This document shows, piece by piece, positions 1-10,218 of a DNA stretch of 64,000 nucleotides. The position numbers were made by a program, and so were the translations under genes. The DNA is from Denticeps clupeoides (Eukaryota > Chordata > Actinopteri > Clupeiformes > Denticipitidae): contig NC_041720.1 in NCBI RefSeq assembly GCF_900700375.1, positions 21,562,345-21,626,344 of the forward strand. Reading direction: 5' to 3'. The first letter of the stretch is position 1. The number at the start of each line of letters is the position of its first letter. Below the pieces are notes generated by a model, which worked only from the letters and a program-made list of their open reading frames with translations, made no database searches and had not been told where the DNA came from.

Positions 1-1466
1 GACCGGAACAATGATGGACTCCTTGAAGCATGTGGGGATCACCGACTGAGATAGAGAGAGGTTGAATATCTCTGTAAACACAGGTGCTAGCTGGTCCGCG
101 CAGGCTCTGAGGATTCTCCCCGAGATGCCGTCTGGTCCTGTTGCCTTCCTGGTGTTCACTCTCTTGAAGGCTCTCCTCACGTCATGCTCGGTGATGACGA
201 ACGCGTTCTCGGTGCTGGCAGTGTCCTCCCGTCTGCAGCTGTTGGAGCCGCTAGCCGTAGCTTTGCTAGTGCCTTTAGCTGCAGCCTCGAAGCGAGCATA
301 GAACGTATTTAGCTCGTCTGCCAGAGATACGTCCGCGTTCGTCATACCGGATGTTGGTGCTTTATAGTCCGTTATTGTCCGTAGTCCCCGCCACAGGCTC
401 CTAGAGTCACTCTGTTCGAGTTGTGACTCCAGTTTCTTCCCGTAGCGCTGCTTCGCCTCCTTCACCGCTTTCCTGACGCTGTATGATGCAGCCTTGTATG
501 GTTCCATGTCCCCGGAAGTGAGCCCTGCGTTATAGGTCGCGGTGCGAGATTTCAGAGCGTCGCGGATGGTTTTATCCACCCACGGCTTCTGGTTGGGAAA
601 CGTTCTGACGATCGTTTTCTGAACTGTGTCATCCGTTAGTTTCCCAATGAAACTCACAACCGCTTCCGCAAACTCACTGATGTTTCCGGAACTACTCTGG
701 AACATGCCCCAGTCTGCGTCCTGAAGAGCGGCCACCGATTGGTCCGTCCAGCGTGCCACCTCCCTCTGACCCGGAACTTTCCTGTTTAAGCCTTTGTTTG
801 TATTTAGGCATGAGGAAGATGGCGGCGTGGTCGGATTTTCCAAATGGTGGACGAGATTGTGCCCTGTATCCGTCCTTTATTGTCGTGTAGCAATGGTACA
901 GTGTCCTTTCGCCCCTGGTGGGGCAGGTGATGTGCTGATGAAAGTTCGGCGCTGCGCGTTTGAGGCTGGCATTATTAAAATCTCCTGCCACAATAAGCGC
1001 AGCGTCCCGGTGCTGTGTTTGGTGCTGTGTGAGCGCCTCCTGCAGTTCGCCTATGGCAGTGTCCGTGTCCGCTTTCGGCGGAATGTAAGCGGCGCTGATG
1101 ATGACCGATGTAAACTCCCGAGGAAGGTAAAAAGGACGACACTTGATGGACAGTAGTTCCAGATTCGGCGAGCACGAGTGTGTGAGGGGAGAAATTGAAT
1201 TACACCAGTTCCTATTTACCATCAAACACACTCCGCCTCCCCTTGTCTTCCCCGAGTCGTGTGTCCTGTCCATGCGGTGGACCGAGAAGAACTCGGCCGG
1301 CTGGATGGCGTGGTCCGGCACCACTGGGTTCAGCCATATCTCGGTGAAGCAGAGGAGGTTGCAGTCCCGGATGTCTCTCTGGAACTTTACCCTGGCCCTG
1401 AGGTCATCGAGCTTGTTCTCCAGTGACTGGACGTTGGCGAGCAGGATGCTAGGCAGAGTAAATATT
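1..1466 (-). mobile_element. L2-clade LINE, 5' part (copy 1)
   Basis: The minus strand encodes the apurinic-like endonuclease and the beginning of the reverse transcriptase region of an L2-type non-LTR retrotransposon. Visible endonuclease motifs are VAGDFNN and GKSDHAAIF. The window begins inside the element, so its reverse transcriptase core and 3' tail are missing here but are present in the second copy (39443-42464). An extra T near 779 shifts the frame compared with that copy. The 5' end at about 1466 abuts the ORF2 C-terminal region of family A LINE K1 with no obvious target duplication. Confidence 0.85.
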
Positions 1467-4450
1467 GTTACACTGGGACTGTGGGCACTTGGGGTGCCTG
1501 GTCAGTCCATGCCTGTGCAGGACCTCTCTTACTGGCAGCTTGCCGTGGAGGCAACGCCAGTTGAGGTCTTGCAGACGGTGATCTAACTCAGGTGGCTGAA
1601 TCCTGGCCCAAGTGCCTTCCTCAAGCCCCAAAAGGGCTTGAGTACCCCTTGTACTGAGCAGAGTCTTATACAAGACCCTATGCTTCAGCAAGGCTTCACC
1701 GAGACCGTCTGCCTGGATGGACTTACCCAGTCTAACAGCATACCTGTAGTGGGAAGGCAGCATCTCGGCCTTGGGAACAGCGTTTGTCCACAATGTGCAC
1801 AAATGGCGCATCGGGAAACTCAGCCACAGACGTACGAGGTATTGGTGGGGGTGCTCGTGAGGAGCGACCAGACGGCGACAAAGCTGCGAGAGGTAGAGGC
1901 AATCGAGTTTAAGAGGGATGTCAGGTACATCTCTCCCCCCCTCCTCCTTCCTCAGGTACATTACTTCACGCCTCACATACTCATACCTGCCCCCCCAGAT
2001 GAAGCTGAAAACATCCTTTGTTAAACCCCGTTTCATAGCACGGGGAAGGGGGTACACCTGTGCAAGGTAGAGCAATGTGGGCAGAATGTCCACCTTTAAC
2101 ACAAGTACCTTTCCGAGGAAGGAGAGGGACCTCCCCTTCCACAACCCCATCTTCCGTCTGGCCTTAGCCAAGCGTTCTTCCCAGTTGGCCTGGGCCGCCC
2201 CTTCAGACTGGAAGAGGATGCCCAAGACTTTAAGAGGGCATTCACATTGGGGTAAGTCCCCGAAAAGGTCCTCCCTGCCCTTCCAGCCACCAAAGTACTT
2301 AACCACCGACTTTTGAAGATTAAGTGCTGCGCCGGAAGCTCTGCCGAACGCCTGGACCAGGTCCAGCGCCTGACCGAGGAATCGGCTCGAGCATGCAAAT
2401 ATGGTGGTATCGTCCGCATACTGAGCCAGTTTAACCCTTAAACCACCTCTCCCTGGAAGCAGCAGACCATCCACTGTGGGACTGGCACGGATGGCAGCTG
2501 CCAGGGGTTCGATGTAAAGAGCATATAAGAGCGGCGAGAGAGGGCAGCCCTGCCTCACCCCGCCAGTCTGGGGGATCCAAAAGCCGAGTGAGCCATTAAG
2601 GCACACCCGACTGCCCACCTCCCGGTAGAGGGACTGGATCCACCCTATGAACTTTGCACCGATCCCCATTCTCTCCAACACTTTAAACAGAAAGCAGTGG
2701 TCTACATGATCAAACGCCTTCTCTTGGTCTAAACTGACCATTGCGAGGGGAATCTGGCGATCCTCGGCCCATGTGATCGCATCCCGGATCAGGTGTAAAT
2801 TCCAGAATGCAGATCGTCCAGGGACACCACATGTCTGGTCAACATGGACCAGACTGGTCATAACTTTCTTCAGGCGCTCAGTCAGTATCTTTGCAATGAG
2901 CTTTGCATCAACGCAAGCATGGTCAGGGGTCTCCAGTTGGCCAAGTCAGCTTTATCGCCTTTTCACCTGACCTCATACTTTTTGTCAGCTTCCCTTGGCT
3001 CAGCACCTCTTCAATAACCATAAATAACTCTGGTCCCACGACATCCCAAAATGAAATATAAAATTCCACTGGGAGTCCATCCAGGCCCGGAGTTTTCCGG
3101 CGATTCATGCAATGAATTACCTTGGTGACTTCTTCTAAGGTAATGGGAGCCTCTAGGCTACCCCGGGCATCACTAGGAAGAACCTTCTCTAGCTTGGCCA
3201 GGAAACCTGAGCCCCCAACCGGGTCTGTACTCCGTTTGTTAAAAAGGTTTTTATAAAACGAAGTTGCAACCTCTAGCATCTGGGATGTGTCCGTGAGAGA
3301 CTCCCCATGTTGGTTGCGGAGAGTTTCGAAGCTTTTCTCCGCTTTGGGGTCTCTCACTTTATTGAAGAAAAATGCAGTACATTTTTCATTTTCTTCCAAC
3401 TTTTGACACCTGGCACGGAACAAGAAGGTTTTGGCCTGCTGCTCATGCAGCTGCCGCAAACAATCCTTGAGTTCCGTGGCCCTGCCGGGATTAAAATTAC
3501 CCCCATTGTTAAAACGAGAGTACAGTTCCTGCAACTCCTCCTCTAAACGTGTGATACGCCAGCGCTGGGAGGCTCTGCGCTGTTTTGAGTAGTTGATGGT
3601 GAGGGTCTTGATTTTACTCTTGACCCCTTCCCACCAATCTATCACAGAGGAGCCAGGATCTCTTTACTTGGTACAAAGCTTAAACTGATCTAAAAACAGC
3701 TCCCTGTACTCCTTCTCTTCTAAGAGAGAGATGTTGAATTTCCAGTAGCCAGGACCATGGGCTGGGGCATCGATAGTAATCTTTGCCTCCAGCATCACAT
3801 GATCCGATGGCCACTGGGGAGACAGGGAGACCGCTTTGAACTGCATGGGGGGTGCTGCTAAAATGTAGTCGATGCGACTACAAGAGCCACGGTTATTGTG
3901 CCAGGTCATTCCCAGATCACTAGGGTTGCAAAACTTGAAACCGTCAGTTAGGTTGAAATTACGCACAAACTTAAGAAAATGTGGGATACTGACATCACTT
4001 TTCCCTTAGAGGAAGATGTTGAAGTCACCCCCAATGACGAGATGTCTGGATGTTAAACAAAAGGGGACCAACTGCTCTAACAGCTCTATGCGAGAGGTGG
4101 ATTTTAAGTGGAGCGTAGACGCACAGAACTCTAATGTGCTTCCCCCTCCATGTGGCGTCCACCCCCAACACCCTTCCGGGAAGAACCGTGAAGGGGCTTA
4201 TACTTTGAAAGGCGTGGTTCCCAAAAAGGATTCCCACGCCTGACGAATGGACGCCACCCACACTCCAGTGAGACTCACCCAAGTTCCAGTTCTGGGTGAA
4301 TATGGCCACATCTCGCTGGTCCCGGAGGTGAACTTCCTGCAGTAAACATAGGTCAAAGGGAGAGGATGCCAGTTGGTTAAAAACAGCTGTGAGTTTTACG
4401 AAATTTTTCAACCCTCTGACGTTCAATGTTAAAATTTTTAACTCGGCCAT
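1467..4450 (-). pseudogene. Family A ORF2 (endonuclease-reverse transcriptase), K1, broken
   Basis: ORF2 of family A nicks the target and reverse-transcribes the element RNA. Reading from 4450: endonuclease start MAELKILTLNVRGL, LLQEVH; then SRIDYILA and SDHVML; RT motifs TPGLDGLPVEFY, SLDQEKAFDHVDH, GGVRQGCPLSPLL and the catalytic YADD. Breaks include TAA/TAG-type stops near 4015 and 3665, a 1-base loss near 2912 and a deletion of about 24 bases near 2976. The last third (2861-1467) is open. The C-terminal CCHC motif is cut by the L2 junction. Confidence 0.9.
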
Positions 4451-4553
4451 GGGGGGTTAAAAAATTAAAATGAATAAAATTATTTCTAAAACCATAAAAC
4501 CCATAAAATAATAAATAAATAAAATTATAAAACCCCAGCCATAAAACCCCCCT

Positions 4554-5997
4554 TCACCCAACCACCCCACCCGCAAACTCCCTCAGTCTCCGGAGACCCT
4601 CATCAATGTAGTCCAGTTGATTTTCCTCCATATCCACTCTGGGCCCTTCTGGGGACTGACTGGACTGGTGGGGAGGGGGTGAAATCCGTACTCCCACTGG
4701 CGGCGGCGCGCTGAATGCCAGTGTGGTGTTCGTTTCTCGGCCTTTGCTTCTTGGGGCCCTGGCTGGGGAGAGGGCCCCTTCTGATGTTTCAGCCTCCCTT
4801 CTGCTTTGTTTAACTGTTGTGTTGTTCTTCATCTCACCTTTTCTCTTTGGGGGTCTGGTTTCCAGGGTCTCCGGAGCCACAGCCGACCCTGCACCCTTGG
4901 TCGTCAGTTTCACCTGAGTCCCCTGTGGCTGAATTTGGACCTCTTCACGGAGGGGGGTCTCAGCCAGCGCGTCCGAGTACAAGGGTTTATATTTGGGGCA
5001 AGCCCGGGCCAAATGGTCATCACCGCTGCAGATCTTGCAGCGGCGTGGCCCGGTACAGTCCTTTGCCATGTGGCCTTTGTCCAAACAATTCCTGCACCTT
5101 ATATTGGTTCAGGCGTCGGCTGTGTGACCCCTCCCCAGGCAAAGTTTGCAGAAGGGAGGCTGCTGGGGATAGAAAAGGTATCCCCTGTTCCCTTCAATGC
5201 TAAAATATCCCGGTGGGTGGCACAACCCATCTGGAGCCGAGGGATCAGGGCGTAGTCGGGCCTGAAACTGACGTCTCCCATTCCATATGCCCAACTCGTC
5301 CCTGATCTCCCGATGGCCAGGCTGAAGATCGACGTACCGTTGTAAAAAGCCTCTGATGGTCTCTGCAGGGAGGAAGGGGTTGAAGATGTGGACGGTGATC
5401 TTCCTATCTGCCCACCAAAGTTGTTCAATTGTGTAGTCTTTCAACCCTTCCTCTTTCTTTTCTTTACAAACCTCCAGTAAAGTGCTGAATCGTCCGTCGG
5501 CGAGGACTGTGACATCCACGAAGCGTTGGGGACCGTTTCTTTGGACACAAACAATGTCAGTGGCCTTCAGGCTCAGGACTCCAAAAAGGACTTCCTTAAT
5601 AAAGGGCACTCTCTCCAGGAAGCCCTGGGGGTCTGCTCCCCTCCACTGGAATCGTAGTGTGTTCTTTAATCTCGTAGTTGGTACTTCGGTGGGGGGGGCT
5701 GTCTCCGCTTTGAGACCCCCGGTGGTCCAGAGCCCTGGCCTCGGCCTGGTCGGGAGCGGGTACCTCTGCGTCTGATGTCCTTTCCGTCGAGACATCTGCT
5801 GCATCACTTGCTTGTTGTTTCCCGTCCTTTTCTTTGTTCTGGCTGTGCCGGTCCCGCTCCTGAATGGTCCTCACTTCATTGCTTTCCTTCGTCCTCGTCG
5901 ACTGGACTTTATCTGGAGGTTTTCCACCTGCTCGTCCCGTCGGGTCTTTCATCATCGTCGTCGTCGTCTTCTTACTGGCCTTAACTCCAGAATCCAT
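4554..5997 (-). pseudogene. Family A ORF1 (zinc-knuckle RNA-binding protein), K1, broken
   Basis: ORF1 proteins of Tx1-group LINEs bind element RNA in the cytoplasmic particle. Here the reading starts MDSGVKASKK at 5997, with a charged N-terminus, a central domain (RWRGADPQGF-like, ELGIWNGRRQ) and CCHC knuckles CKLCLGRGHTADA and CKICSGDDHLARAC. A frameshift near 5690 and a stop replacing the last Cys of the first knuckle (near 5108) break it. The C-terminus keeps the family signature LDYIDEGLRRL. The partner copy at 45552-46995 shares both breaks, so they predate the duplication. Confidence 0.9.
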
Positions 5998-6085
5998 TGT
6001 GATACGGGTGCAGAGCCCTAAAAAGGGATCTGTAAGTGCTTTAGCCTTTGAAAAGGCTTTTGGGTTTAAAAGTGCTAAAAGGTGT

Positions 6086-6206
6086 TGGGGCTAAAAAAAA
6101 GAAAAAAGGCGGGAAAACGTAACAAAGACTAAAAATACCTCTTAACTTACTTTGAAAAAAAGCTGACAAGGCAATGTAAAAAACTTCATTTTGAAAACGT
6201 TTCTCA
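6086..6206. other. Array spacer between U5 and 5S
   Basis: This A-rich spacer matches the stretch between U5 and the 5S-like gene in the clean array units (56775-56898 and 57792-57915). It begins directly after the 5' UTR of LINE K1. No reading frame is supported. Confidence 0.8.
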
Positions 6207-6326
6207 ATAGCTGTAACACCTGGTTTTCACAGGCAGTCTCCCATCCAAGTACTAACCAGGCCCAAGCCTTCTTAGCTTCCAAGATCAGACAAGATCGGGC
6301 GTTCTTCTGCTGGTATGGCCGTAAGC
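6207..6326 (-). rRNA. 5S rRNA-like gene (diverged)
   Basis: On the minus strand a 120-nt 5S-like sequence starts GCTTACGGCCATACCA and contains GGAAGCTAAG and TTAGTACTTGGATGGGAGAC, the core of the 5S internal promoter (A block and C block). It differs from a typical vertebrate 5S at about 20 positions by my hand alignment, including the 17-25 region, an A for C in the A block (GCTAAGAAGG) and the 3' stem. It may be a variant 5S or a decayed copy. The array repeats it with almost no change. Confidence 0.65.
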
Positions 6327-6477
6327 AACCTCTGCTTGAAAATCTTGGACTTTTAAACAAAAAGGCGCTTGAAAACATATCAAGGAATAAAAAACTTGCC
6401 TTTGACTGTCAAAAACATGATGGAGAAAAGGCAACAAGTTGGAGTGGTAAGTTTTTATTTGCAACACAACAGAGAAA
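6327..6477. other. Array spacer between 5S and U2
   Basis: Non-coding spacer identical to that in the clean units (for example 57019-57169). It lies downstream of the U2 3' end and upstream of 5S on the minus strand, so it may hold the U2 3'-end processing signal and the external 5S upstream region; neither is provable here. Confidence 0.7.
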
Positions 6478-6626
6478 GTGCACCGCTCCCAGAGGCACTG
6501 CAATACTGGGTCGATGCGTGGAGCGGATGGAGCAAGCTCCTTTGCCGACTCCCTGTTCTAAAAATCCGCTTAATATGTAGTCCCCCGCTGGGGGACGTAT
6601 CAGATATTAAACTGATAAGAACAGAT
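6478..6626 (-). pseudogene. U2 snRNA gene, 3' part, split by LINE insertion
   Basis: This matches U2 nucleotides 38 to the 3' end, including the Sm site GGATTTTTAG and the stem loops III and IV region. It stops exactly at plus-strand aactgataagaacagat, after which the poly(T) 3' end of LINE K2 follows. The 5' part of this U2 is not found to the right in this copy; in the duplicate copy it lies at 56286-56339, beyond two LINEs. The gene can no longer make U2. Confidence 0.95.
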
Positions 6627-7489
6627 TTTTTTTTTTTTTATCTCATGATCTCTTTATTCAAAATTCCATCACATGTTAAACAAACGCACACCTTCACAAA
6701 CCAAAACATTTACATAAATACATCAAACAAGTATCCTTACTAAAATTACAACAAAAACAATTAAGACTCTTGCTTTTTAAGTCTTAAGATTTAAAAGTGC
6801 CTTAAGATGTCATTTTAATTTTAAAAACAAGATAAAACCAAATTAAAAAGGAATGAACGCATGGCCTCTTTACATGTATAAAATCTACATACCATATATT
6901 GGTATCCAACCAAAGGCAAAGGATCTCTCCTGGCCTATCCCCAGGGTACTACTGTTCTCACTTCAGGGTGTCCTCGCTGTGTGCTGCTTAAAAAAGCCTC
7001 CTGAAAACAAAACACTCACCTAAATAAGTTGTGAAAGGGGACCAAAAGGGAGACCCCCTAAACGGTCCATAACCCCACCACCACATCACACAATAGGTTA
7101 GATAAATATATAAAACCATACAAGGAAATAAAGGACTTCTCAATGACAACGTTCTCCATGTACAGTGCATATATGTATATATTATTAGTGTATTATTTTT
7201 CAGTATAAATAAATAACCACACAACAAAAAAAATAAAAATAAAAAAACACACACACATTATATAAAACACTCACCATTAATAAAACCACACACTTTAAAA
7301 ATTGTTAAATGCACACAGTTCTAAATCATCATTGCTGTCCATTAAAATGTTCTTTTTATATATTTACCTAATCATCCACACTAACACCCATAAATAATAA
7401 ACAAACCCACCGTTCCCACACATTAAGGTGAAATAAAATGCAATCTTTTTTACTTTAAATTTTTTACAATGTAACTGCAGCCACTTTTT

Positions 7490-7690
7490 GCCACCGAGGA
7501 CAAAAAACGAGACGATGGCCCGGACGCCAAACAAATGACTGCCGGGCCACAAGCCCAGACTGGAACACCACCCCAAAGCAGCCTCCCTGCAGCACAAGCT
7601 AGCGACGTCCATCCCAATCCCGAACACACAATCATCCCGAACTTTACCAAAAGCACCCTGGGGAATGAGGTCAATCCATTCATAAAAATT
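7490..7690 (-). pseudogene. Family A ORF2 C-terminal stub in K2
   Basis: This short stretch aligns by eye with the last 50 or so codons of family A ORF2 (compare 10175-10370: the capacity to read ...KDVTNMGYEEA in intact copies) but has many substitutions and no open frame. It joins at about 7685 to the AT-rich ORF1-ORF2 spacer. It shows K2 arose by internal loss of ORF2, not by 5' truncation. Confidence 0.75.
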
Positions 7691-7731
7691 AAAATTATAA
7701 AATTATAAAATCCCAGCCATAAAACCCTTTT

Positions 7732-9168
7732 TCACCCAACCACCCCACCCGCCAACTCCATCAGTCTCCGGAGACCCTCGTCGATATAATCCAATTGTTG
7801 CTTTTCTTCCAAATCTCCTCGGGGTCCTTCCTGAGACTGACCGGAAAGGGGTGGAGCAGGTGAAAATCCGACTCCCTCTGGCGGTAAAACACTTGCTGCC
7901 GGCATGGTGTTGCTTTCTCGGCCTGTACTTGGCAAGGCCCTGGCTGGGAAAAGGGCCTCTACTGATACTTCAGCCTCCCTTCTGCTTTGCTTAACCGTAA
8001 GATTGTTTTTACTTTCCCCTTTTCTTTTAGGGGGCCTGGTTGCCAGGGTCTCTGGAGCCACAGCCGACCCTGTCTCCTTGGTGGGTGGAAAGAGCTGGTT
8101 CCCCTGCGGCTGACTCCGAACCTCTTCAAGGAAAGGGGAATCAACTAAAGCATCTGAATACAGAGGTTTATATTTGGGGCAGGCCCGGGCCAGATGATCG
8201 TCACCGCCACATATCCTGCAGCGGCGTGGCCCGGTACAGTCTTTGGCCATGTGGCCCTTGTCCAAACAGTTCCTGCACCTCATGTTTGTGCAGGCGTCGG
8301 CTGTGTGGCCCCTACCCAAGCAAAGTCTACAGAAGGGAGGCTGCTGTGGATAAAACAGGTATCCTCTGTTCCCCTCGATATTAAAATAGACCAGTGGGTG
8401 GCACAACCCGTCTGGAGCCAAGGGATCAGAACGCAGCCGGGCCTGGAACTGGCGTCTCCCATTCCATATTCCCAGCTCGTCCCGCATCTCCCGATGGCCA
8501 GGCTGAAGATCGACAAACTGCTGTAGATATTTCCTGACGGTCTCTGCAGGTAGGAAGGGGTTGAAGACGTGGACGGTGATAATCTTCTTATCTGCCCACC
8601 AGAGTTGTTCCATTGTGTATTCCTTCAACCCCTCCTCTTTCTTGTCTCTGCATGCCTCCAGCATGGTCGTAAAGCTTCCATCGGCGAGGACAGTCACATC
8701 AACGAAGCGCTGGGGACCATTCCTCTGGACACAAACAATGTCACTTGCCTTCAGGCTCAGGACTCCGAACAGGACCTCCCTGATAAATGGAACTCTCTCA
8801 GGGAAGCCCTGGGGGTCTGCTCCCCTCCACCGGAACCTCAGCGTGTTCTTCATCCTCGTCACTGGCACTTCGGTGGAGGTGCTGTCTCTGGTTTGAGACC
8901 CCCGGTTGTCCGGAGCCCTGGCCTCGGCCTGGTGGGGAGCGGGCACCTCTGCAACAGAATTTTCTTCCTCCATGCCTTCTGCTGCCTCTAAAACTTGCTG
9001 CTTAACCTCCTTCTCTTTTCTTAACTGGCTCAGCTGGTCCCGCTCCCGAATGGTCCCCAATTCCTTTTTCCTCGCCGGCTGGGCTTTAGCTGGAGGCATG
9101 CTACCTGCTCGTGCCGCCAGGTCTTTCGCCGTCGTCGTCTTCTTCCTGGCCTTGGCTCCAGACTCCAT
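7732..9168 (-). CDS. Family A LINE ORF1 protein, intact (478 aa)
   Basis: This is an open 478-residue ORF1. In such LINEs it coats element RNA in the ribonucleoprotein. Residues 1-100 are charged and rich in Lys, Arg and Glu. Residues 105-250 form a conserved central domain (RWRGADPQGF, ELGIWNGRRQ) that may be RRM-like. Three CCHC knuckles lie at about 280-293 (CRLCLGRGHTADAC), 298-311 and 317-330. A variable Pro/Ser linker leads to the C-terminal signature LDYIDEGLRRLMELAGG. The start MESGAKARKK at 9168 agrees with other copies and lies just downstream of the 5' UTR hairpins. It keeps its frame although ORF2 in the same element is gone. Confidence 0.9.
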   Translation of the reverse strand: MESGAKARKKTTTAKDLAARAGSMPPAKAQPARKKELGTIRERDQLSQLRKEKEVKQQVLEAAEGMEEENSVAEVPAPHQAEARAPDNRGSQTRDSTSTEVPVTRMKNTLRFRWRGADPQGFPERVPFIREVLFGVLSLKASDIVCVQRNGPQRFVDVTVLADGSFTTMLEACRDKKEEGLKEYTMEQLWWADKKIITVHVFNPFLPAETVRKYLQQFVDLQPGHREMRDELGIWNGRRQFQARLRSDPLAPDGLCHPLVYFNIEGNRGYLFYPQQPPFCRLCLGRGHTADACTNMRCRNCLDKGHMAKDCTGPRRCRICGGDDHLARACPKYKPLYSDALVDSPFLEEVRSQPQGNQLFPPTKETGSAVAPETLATRPPKRKGESKNNLTVKQSRREAEVSVEALFPARALPSTGRESNTMPAASVLPPEGVGFSPAPPLSGQSQEGPRGDLEEKQQLDYIDEGLRRLMELAGGVVG

Positions 9169-9187
9169 CTTCGGGGGGGGGGGGGTG

Positions 9188-9234
9188 CAGAGCCCTAAAA
9201 AGGGCTCTGTAAGTGCTAAGCCTTTGAAAAGGCT
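9188..9234 (-). promoter_or_regulatory. Two tandem hairpins in family A 5' UTR (K2)
   Basis: Plus-strand cagagccct-aaaa-agggctctg (9188-9209) is a perfect 9-bp inverted repeat. Nine bases further agccttt-ga-aaaggct (9219-9234) is a second perfect inverted repeat. In the element RNA both stem-loops lie just upstream of the ORF1 start. The pair recurs in K3, K7, K2' and K3' and, with one mismatch, in K1 and K1'. Confidence 0.7.
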
Positions 9235-9271
9235 ATTGGGTTAAAAAGTGCTGGGGCTAAAAAAAATCAAT

Positions 9272-9309
9272 CTCAGTGGTGCCCCATACACCGCACGACT
9301 CCCACCGAG
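9272..9309 (-). promoter_or_regulatory. Conserved 5'-terminal stem-loop of family A (K2)
   Basis: The outermost 38 bases of the element fold back: minus-strand CTCGGTGG pairs with CCACTGAG (one G-U pair) around a GC-rich loop. The same 38-base block forms the 5' end of K3 (13644-13681), K2' (50271-50308) and K3' (56248-56285), each time directly followed by the U2 target. This marks a full-length 5' end. Confidence 0.65.
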
Positions 9310-9326
9310 AACTGATAAGAACAGAT
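9310..9326 (-). repeat. 17-bp U2 target-site duplication between K2 and K3
   Basis: The sequence aactgataagaacagat equals U2 nucleotides 38-54 in reverse complement. It is the only DNA between the 5' end of K2 and the 3' end of K3. Confidence 0.95.
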
Positions 9327-10218
9327 CATGCTCTTTATTGAAAATTTCATACAAGACAAAAGTATGACACATAAAACAAAACATTGTTAAATTAAAACCT
9401 TCATATATAAAACACAATAAAAAAGCAAGTTTTCTAAATTACCAATAAAATTCAATAAAGAGTCTTGCTATAAAGTCTTAAGATTTCTTTTTTTAAAATT
9501 AATCTTAAGATACTTTTAAAAACAAGATAAAACCATAATAAAAACCCCATGGCCTCATAAAAATTAAATAAAAAGACGGAATGCACATACCGCAGCTTGG
9601 GATCCAATAAAAGGAGGATCCCCCCTGGCCTGTCCCCAGGGTGCTACTGTGCTCGCTTCAGGGTGTCCTCACCGTGTGCTGCCAAAAAAATCTCTTAAAA
9701 TATAAAACACTACCTAAATCAAAAGTGAATAAGGGACCCACCAAATGGTCCAATTCCCACACCACAAGTTGCACAATAAGTTAAATAAATATATAAATCA
9801 ATACAAAAAAAAAAACAAGTTAAAGAGCTTAAAATGATGAAATTCTCCATGTACAGTTTTTTTTTTTTTCCACACCAAATTCAAAGTCAAAAAAGTCCAC
9901 ACAGTATGAAACAATCAAAATAGTAAAATCACACATTAAATATATAAATAGGTGCACACGTTTTAAATCATCACATAAGTCCATAGTTATTATTATTATT
10001 ATTTTTTTTCCTTTATATGTTTACTTAAATAACACATCAAAATAAATTTTTTAAATCAAATGAATACACCAAAAACCCTCACCCTAATCTGAAATAAAAG
10101 GCAGTCGCTTTTACTTTTTGAGCTTTTTTTGTGTGTTTTAAAAAAAAAATGCAGCCACTACTCGCTTTGAGGACAAAAGGACAAGATGGTCCGGACGCCA
10201 CAAAAAATGGCAACTGGA

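Larger units (their letters stand above)
1467..6085 (-). mobile_element. U2-specific LINE family A, copy K1 (3'-truncated, broken)
   Basis: This is a Keno-like, L1/Tx1-group non-LTR retrotransposon. On the minus strand it runs 5' UTR, ORF1 (zinc knuckles), short AT-rich spacer, ORF2 (endonuclease, reverse transcriptase). Its 3' end is missing: ORF2 is cut within the C-terminal CCHC region where the L2 LINE begins. The 5' UTR does not meet a U2 half-site. Instead it fuses at an A-rich stretch to the U5-5S spacer of the array, so the U2 5' half and a U5 gene are absent at this junction. Confidence 0.9.
6627..9309 (-). mobile_element. U2-specific LINE family A, copy K2 (ORF1-only half element)
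   Basis: K2 has the family A 3' UTR with a poly(A) end (plus-strand T run at 6627), an AATAAA signal just inside (plus tttatt near 6650), only a stub of the ORF2 C-terminus, then a normal ORF1-ORF2 spacer, an intact ORF1 and a full 5' UTR ending in the family hairpin. About 3.3 kb of ORF2 is missing compared with K3'. Both ends sit at the U2 target with the 17-base duplication. It resembles mammalian HAL1 (half-L1) in design. Confidence 0.9.

Noticed and set aside
62-301. Plus-strand open frames over the LINEs (for example 62-301, 1638-2024, 2077-2316)
   Set aside because: They are antisense to LINE ORF2 or ORF1, recur wherever the element recurs and show no protein motifs.
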